DNA from: Simiduia curdlanivorans | Lineage (GTDB): Bacteria > Pseudomonadota > Gammaproteobacteria > Pseudomonadales > Cellvibrionaceae | Direction: 5' to 3' | DNA length: 64,000 nt | Assembly (NCBI RefSeq): GCF_030409605.1 | Contig: NZ_JAUFQG010000004.1 | Span: 62,001 to 126,000 of the forward strand | Shown: piece after piece, positions 59,730 through 64,000 of the stretch | Position numbering within the stretch: position 1 is the first letter of the stretch | How the letters are laid out: each line of letters starts with the position of its first letter | Translations under genes and position numbers: made by a program | Notes under the pieces: model-generated | Told to the model about the DNA's origin: nothing | What the model saw: the letters and a program-made list of their open reading frames with translations, nothing else | Database searches by the model: none

Positions 59730-61310
59730 TTGGCTCGCGTAATTCCACAGTATTGGCTAACGCTCATCACACTATTTTCAAGCCTTGCCTGTCTCGGTGA
59801 CGTTAACATAGACGCGGCCATCGACAACCAGAGGATGCGGGTAAAAACCATCGTCATAAGCGGCGAAAACGATAGCGTCAGCGACAACATCCCCATGTCT
59901 AGCCTGCTGAGCATGGCCCAGACCATCAGAGCTGAATACCCAGAGGAGATGACCTTCACCGAAATTTCCCTTATCGGCGATAGGTTAACTACTTTCCTAC
60001 GGGAGACCGGATACAAATTTCACTACGTCTTTTTACCTCGGCAAAATGCCCGCTCTGGCGTGGTCAGGTTAAACGTTATTGAGGTGACGCTGGACGATGT
60101 TTCACTGCTCGGCAGCTCCGAGATAGCGCCAGCCGCATGGCAAAACGTATTCGAAGCGCTCATCGGCAAGCCGGTTTATCAGCCCGATATCGATGCCCGC
60201 TTAAGAAGCCTGCAACAGCGCCCGGAGGTATCGCTGTTTGCCTATTACTCGCGCGGCTCAACGCCCAATAGCGTGCGGCTAAATTTAAAAGCCACAAAAA
60301 CACCGCGCCATTTACTCAGCACCAGCATCGATAACTTTGGCAGCGAGTCATCCGGTCACAACCGTTTAATCAACAACTACACTTGGCTGAGCCCACTCGA
60401 TAATTTCGATCGCCTCAATGTCGGCTTGATGTACGCAGAAGGTGGTGCCAGTAATCTTTACGGTTTTCTTTCCTATAGCCTTCCATTGACCAGCCTCGAT
60501 AACGAACTGTCGGTACAGCTCTCCAATAACCAATATGAGGTGGGTGAAGAATTTGCATTGCTGGAGTTAAAAGGTGCCGCGCAGATTGCCAATGTTAATT
60601 TTGAACAGCGCTGGCATCTATCCGATCAACAAACGCACAAGCTGGTTGCCACCTGGAGCGATAAATCGGTCGACTACTCCAACGTTTTTGATGACGATGC
60701 CCTGGTCAATGATGAAAGCGCGTCCATGGCAAGCCTTGGCTGGCATTGGAATATGTCGAACCAACGCAACACACTGACGCAGCTCCTCACCATTAACGCC
60801 CATCAAGGCCAACTCGCACTCACCGGCACCGAAAAATTTACGACCAGTTTTACCTATTTCACGCTCAACAGCAGCAGCCATTGGTATTTTGGTCAGCAGT
60901 CTCTCGCGCTTAATCTCAGCTTACAAGAAACCGATCATGCCCTGCCATCCTTTGAAAAATTGGCGCTCACTGGGGTTAACGGTGCACGCGGTTTTTATGC
61001 CGGCCAATTCGCTGCCGACAAGGGCGCGCGCGCCAGCCTCGCGTGGATGTGGCCAGCTTACGCAATTAACGATCTCACCCAGCTCAGGGGGTTTGCTTTC
61101 GCCGACCTAGGCCAAGGAGACAAACTCGATTTCGCCGGGAATAGCATCGATCGTGGTTCGCTATCGTCGGCCGGATTCGGCCTCTCGGCGCAATTTTCAA
61201 CGCATTATTACGCGCGCCTGCAATGGTCGGCGTGGAATCAATCGCGCATGGAAAACTCCATTGAAGCCACCGAACAGCCACTGCTTTTTGATTTCCAATA
61301 TCGTTGGTAA
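59730..61310 (+). CDS. Two-partner secretion transporter TpsB (ShlB/FhaC type)
   Basis: A TTG at 59730 lies at good spacing after GGAGG and gives 526 residues with a signal peptide (WLTLITLFSSLACLG); the TTG at 59712 is less likely. POTRA domains occupy about 30-185 and the 16-strand barrel the rest. The family loop motif is seen as GARGFYAGQF (cf. VRGY/F). The chain ends in an aromatic strand (LFDFQYRW). It exports the TpsA encoded 3 bases downstream across the outer membrane. Confidence 0.9.
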   Translation: MARVIPQYWLTLITLFSSLACLGDVNIDAAIDNQRMRVKTIVISGENDSVSDNIPMSSLLSMAQTIRAEYPEEMTFTEISLIGDRLTTFLRETGYKFHYVFLPRQNARSGVVRLNVIEVTLDDVSLLGSSEIAPAAWQNVFEALIGKPVYQPDIDARLRSLQQRPEVSLFAYYSRGSTPNSVRLNLKATKTPRHLLSTSIDNFGSESSGHNRLINNYTWLSPLDNFDRLNVGLMYAEGGASNLYGFLSYSLPLTSLDNELSVQLSNNQYEVGEEFALLELKGAAQIANVNFEQRWHLSDQQTHKLVATWSDKSVDYSNVFDDDALVNDESASMASLGWHWNMSNQRNTLTQLLTINAHQGQLALTGTEKFTTSFTYFTLNSSSHWYFGQQSLALNLSLQETDHALPSFEKLALTGVNGARGFYAGQFAADKGARASLAWMWPAYAINDLTQLRGFAFADLGQGDKLDFAGNSIDRGSLSSAGFGLSAQFSTHYYARLQWSAWNQSRMENSIEATEQPLLFDFQYRW

Positions 61311-61313
61311 CCC

Positions 61314-64000
61314 ATGAAAAAATCTCCGCCCACATGGCTCAAAAAGTTTGCCCTCCAGAGTTTAGCCCTAAGCGTGGCCCAGTCCACCTTACTCGCGCCA
61401 AATCTATGGGCGCTACCCAGCGCGCCAGAGATTAGCGCTGGCGACGCACAGATTGACGTGGGTAGTCAGCACATGACCATCCATCAAACAAGCCAGCGCG
61501 CGGTACTGGAATACCAACAGTTCAATCTCGACGCCAATGAAAAGGTTCAATTCATTCAACCCTCAGCTAGCGCGCTGACACTAAACAAAGTCACTGGCGC
61601 GGATGCGTCAATCATTGCAGGGCAATTAACCGCCAACGGCCACGTGTACTTAGTCAACCCGAACGGTGTTTTCTTCGCGCCCACAGCCCAAGTTGACCTA
61701 GCCGGCTTGGTCGTGACGACACTCGACATCGACGCTAAAGATTTCATGAGTGGTGAGTTTGCGCTGATGGCACCCGGCTCTGGCAGTATCACCAATGCCG
61801 GCAACCTACATGCCGATCAACTCCTTGCTTTCGTGGCACCATTAATAGAAAACACTGGCCGGCTCGACAGCGATCAACATCTCGCGTTGATCAATGCCGA
61901 GCAGTTAGTGATAACACCGGCGGGCCAACGCACCGGGTTTAGCATCGATAAAAATACTCTGATGCAGAGACCTTCGGGTATCGTCAATGCAGGCGACATA
62001 ACCGGGCAATGGGTGGCGCTAAGTGCTCAAAGCGTCGATGCACTACACAACAGTGTGATTGACAACAGCGGCAATATTGCCGCAAAAAATCTTTCCGAAT
62101 TACTCGGTGGCGACATAACCCTTACTGCTAACGACGTGATCAATCGCGGTGCAATAACTGCCACCATAGAGCCTGGCGTCGGTGGTGATATTAGCATCTC
62201 GGCCGAGCGCATTTACAACGACGGAAGCATCGACACCAGCGGCGGCCATGGCGGCGGCGCGATAGAACTTATCGCCTCGTCGCTGTTGATTCTCGATCAA
62301 AACAGCCAGCAAGATGCCAATGCAGGCAGCGAGGGTGACGGCGGCCGCATCATTAATTTTTCCTCGGGGCAGGCGCTATTTGCAAGCAGCGCAAACATTA
62401 GCGCAACCGGTGGCCTAAACGCCGGCAACGGCGGCTTCGTCGAGGTGTCTGGCTTGGATTATGTAGCCGCTTTAGGCAGCGTTAACACCCTCGCCTACGC
62501 CGGCACTACCGGCACCTACCTTATCGACCCAACCGACATTACCATTTCAAATGCCGCCGACAGCGGTGGTGTATTTTCCGGTGCAGGGCCCTTTAGTTGG
62601 TCGCCGTCAGGGGACACATCCAATATCAGCGTTGCCACTTTGCTAAGTAACCTCGGCACTAGCAACGTGAGTATCAACACCGCATCGGGGTTTAGCGGCA
62701 CCGGTAATATCGACATTAATGACATCATCGATTTTAACGGCGTGGGAACAAAATCTTTATCGCTCACCGCAGACGGCAATATCAACATCAATGCCGGTGG
62801 GCAAATTTACGACAGCGACAGCAGTGGCGACAATCTCAATCTCACATTGGTTGCCGGCGGTAATTTTACCATGGCCGCCCCTAGCTCAATTTTTTTAGGT
62901 GGCGGCACATTTTCCAGCACCAGTGGCGGCAGTGCCAACATCAGCACTATCGGCTCAACCAACAACAATACGAACGCTTTAGCCATCACCGCGTCGACCA
63001 TCACCGACAGCCACGGCGCGACGACTAATTTAAATTTGCCGGGCCGCGCCACGCTAAATGCCACCAATGGGTTCAGTGCACTCAGCACGAATCTCGGTGC
63101 GATAAGTATTACTTCTGTGGGTGGTGGTGCCAGCTTCACTAATAGCGGCAATTTAAATATCGTCGACCTCAATATGATCGGCAATGCCACTATATCGGTG
63201 ACTGGCGATACGCTAATCAGCAATATTTCCGCCGTCAATAATTTAACCCTATCAAGCACCGGCTCGATGACGTTACCCGACGCCGGCATTGCAATAGCCG
63301 GTAATATTAACCTCAGCGCCGACGACCTAGGCGATAGCGATCGCTCTATCATTTTGAACGCCAACAACCTTACCCTTAACAGCAATTTCTCGAACGGCGA
63401 CCTAACCGTGAATGCCAATGTCGCCTCGCTCGATGTCACCAACAGTGGCGCCAACACCCTCACCCTCACCGATACCGATAGCTTTACCCTCAACAACTTT
63501 GCCGTTACCGGTGGTGGCGGCCTAGCCTTGCAAACCGCCAACGACTTCATCATTGGCAGCAACATTGATACCGACGGAAATAATGGCGCCACGCTTAATT
63601 TTGCCTCCAGCGCCGGCGACCTGTTGGTCAATGCAAGTATCGGCGATTCGAACACCGGCACGGTGGATGACGTCAATATCGGACTGAGTGCCACTGGCAA
63701 TATCACGATGCAAGACGGCACAGTAATCGAGGCAGGAAGCGCCAACATCAGCCTCTTGGCCGGCGGCAATATTACGCTCTCCAGTTTATTCAGCACGCAA
63801 ACAACGGGCACGGCCATCGTCGTGAATGCCGGCAATCAAATCATTGATGGCGGCGACACAGATCAGGACATTCGCCCACTCGGCGGCCGCTACAGTTTAA
63901 CCGCCGTCAACGGCATTGGTGTGGGCAACGCTATCGAAGCGCGCGGCACTGCCGCTGATTTAATTAATACTGGTAGCGGCAACATAGACGTGTACAATTT
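61314..64000 (+). CDS. Filamentous haemagglutinin-like exoprotein TpsA (partial, 3' end outside)
   Basis: The ATG at 61314 starts 3 bases after tpsB and the frame stays open to the window end (895 codons). After an extended signal sequence (about 1-33) comes the haemagglutination-activity/TPS domain (about 35-300). It has the diagnostic NPNG in VYLVNPNGVFFAP. Beyond this the chain is built of short Gly/Asn/Ser/Thr-rich beta-helix rungs (GNINLSADDLGD, DLVNASIGDSNTGT-like). It should be secreted through the TpsB upstream as an adhesin or other surface protein. Length and C-terminal domains are not visible. Confidence 0.9.
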   Translation, partial: MKKSPPTWLKKFALQSLALSVAQSTLLAPNLWALPSAPEISAGDAQIDVGSQHMTIHQTSQRAVLEYQQFNLDANEKVQFIQPSASALTLNKVTGADASIIAGQLTANGHVYLVNPNGVFFAPTAQVDLAGLVVTTLDIDAKDFMSGEFALMAPGSGSITNAGNLHADQLLAFVAPLIENTGRLDSDQHLALINAEQLVITPAGQRTGFSIDKNTLMQRPSGIVNAGDITGQWVALSAQSVDALHNSVIDNSGNIAAKNLSELLGGDITLTANDVINRGAITATIEPGVGGDISISAERIYNDGSIDTSGGHGGGAIELIASSLLILDQNSQQDANAGSEGDGGRIINFSSGQALFASSANISATGGLNAGNGGFVEVSGLDYVAALGSVNTLAYAGTTGTYLIDPTDITISNAADSGGVFSGAGPFSWSPSGDTSNISVATLLSNLGTSNVSINTASGFSGTGNIDINDIIDFNGVGTKSLSLTADGNININAGGQIYDSDSSGDNLNLTLVAGGNFTMAAPSSIFLGGGTFSSTSGGSANISTIGSTNNNTNALAITASTITDSHGATTNLNLPGRATLNATNGFSALSTNLGAISITSVGGGASFTNSGNLNIVDLNMIGNATISVTGDTLISNISAVNNLTLSSTGSMTLPDAGIAIAGNINLSADDLGDSDRSIILNANNLTLNSNFSNGDLTVNANVASLDVTNSGANTLTLTDTDSFTLNNFAVTGGGGLALQTANDFIIGSNIDTDGNNGATLNFASSAGDLLVNASIGDSNTGTVDDVNIGLSATGNITMQDGTVIEAGSANISLLAGGNITLSSLFSTQTTGTAIVVNAGNQIIDGGDTDQDIRPLGGRYSLTAVNGIGVGNAIEARGTAADLINTGSGNIDVYN

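Noticed and set aside
62807..63835. 342-codon open frame on minus inside tpsA
   Set aside because: It is antisense to the repetitive beta-helix coding of tpsA. The repeats and codon use of the plus frame leave the other strand open by chance.

Overview
The window is chromosomal DNA of a Gram-negative gammaproteobacterium. The gene order closely follows Pseudomonas-type chromosomes: hemE-gltD-gltB-damX-like-aroB-aroK-pilQPONM-ponA-maeB, then nuclease-rpmE-priA-ftsN-like-hslVU-DUF971, then ubiE-ubiJ-ubiB-hisI-hisE-tatABC. A PEP-CTERM protein, heptamer minisatellites, a two-partner secretion pair and a TonB receptor suggest a free-living, probably marine relative such as a Cellvibrionales member. 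The taxonomic call is inference from synteny and gene content. No tRNA, rRNA, CRISPR array, insertion sequence or prophage was seen.

Layout. Positions 1-3.8 kb carry the end of rsgA, an HDOD protein, a RhdA-type sulfurtransferase and psd, all on plus. A minus-strand block at 3.9-21.1 kb holds a degenerate HD-GYP protein, hemE, glutamate synthase (gltD, gltB), a DamX-like SPOR ATPase, aroB/aroK and the type IV pilus operon pilMNOPQ. ponA diverges from pilM. maeB, a thermonuclease and rpmE follow on minus, then priA, an FtsN-like SPOR protein and hslVU on plus. From 31.9 to 38 kb a chemoreceptor, a DUF971 gene and an RND efflux pair occupy the stretch where Pseudomonas keeps its pha genes. The ubiquinone genes, hisI/hisE, tatABC and a cold-shock gene follow (38-44 kb).

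The right third is accessory. It holds an intact HD-GYP response regulator, a secreted unknown protein with a Pip-like hydrolase that has lost its catalytic serine and dtd, tag, and a PEP-CTERM surface protein behind a near-perfect sigma-54 promoter with two copies of a 17-bp upstream site. After cobQ and an M16 peptidase comes an iron-uptake cluster (PepSY protein, TonB receptor under a Fur box, second PepSY protein, DUF2271, DUF4198) running toward cobO. The window ends in a TpsB transporter and the start of a large filamentous-haemagglutinin-like TpsA that runs off the edge.

The clearest non-genic signals are a heptamer repeat family at three intergenic sites (3.7, 38.0 and 53.8 kb, the last with 21 perfect copies), the PEP-CTERM control region and the Fur-covered promoter. 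Several rho-independent terminators separate the units. Most of the window is ordinary housekeeping DNA; the points most worth a second look are the PEP-CTERM regulatory region, the Pip pseudoenzyme, the degenerate HD-GYP protein and the heptamer arrays.
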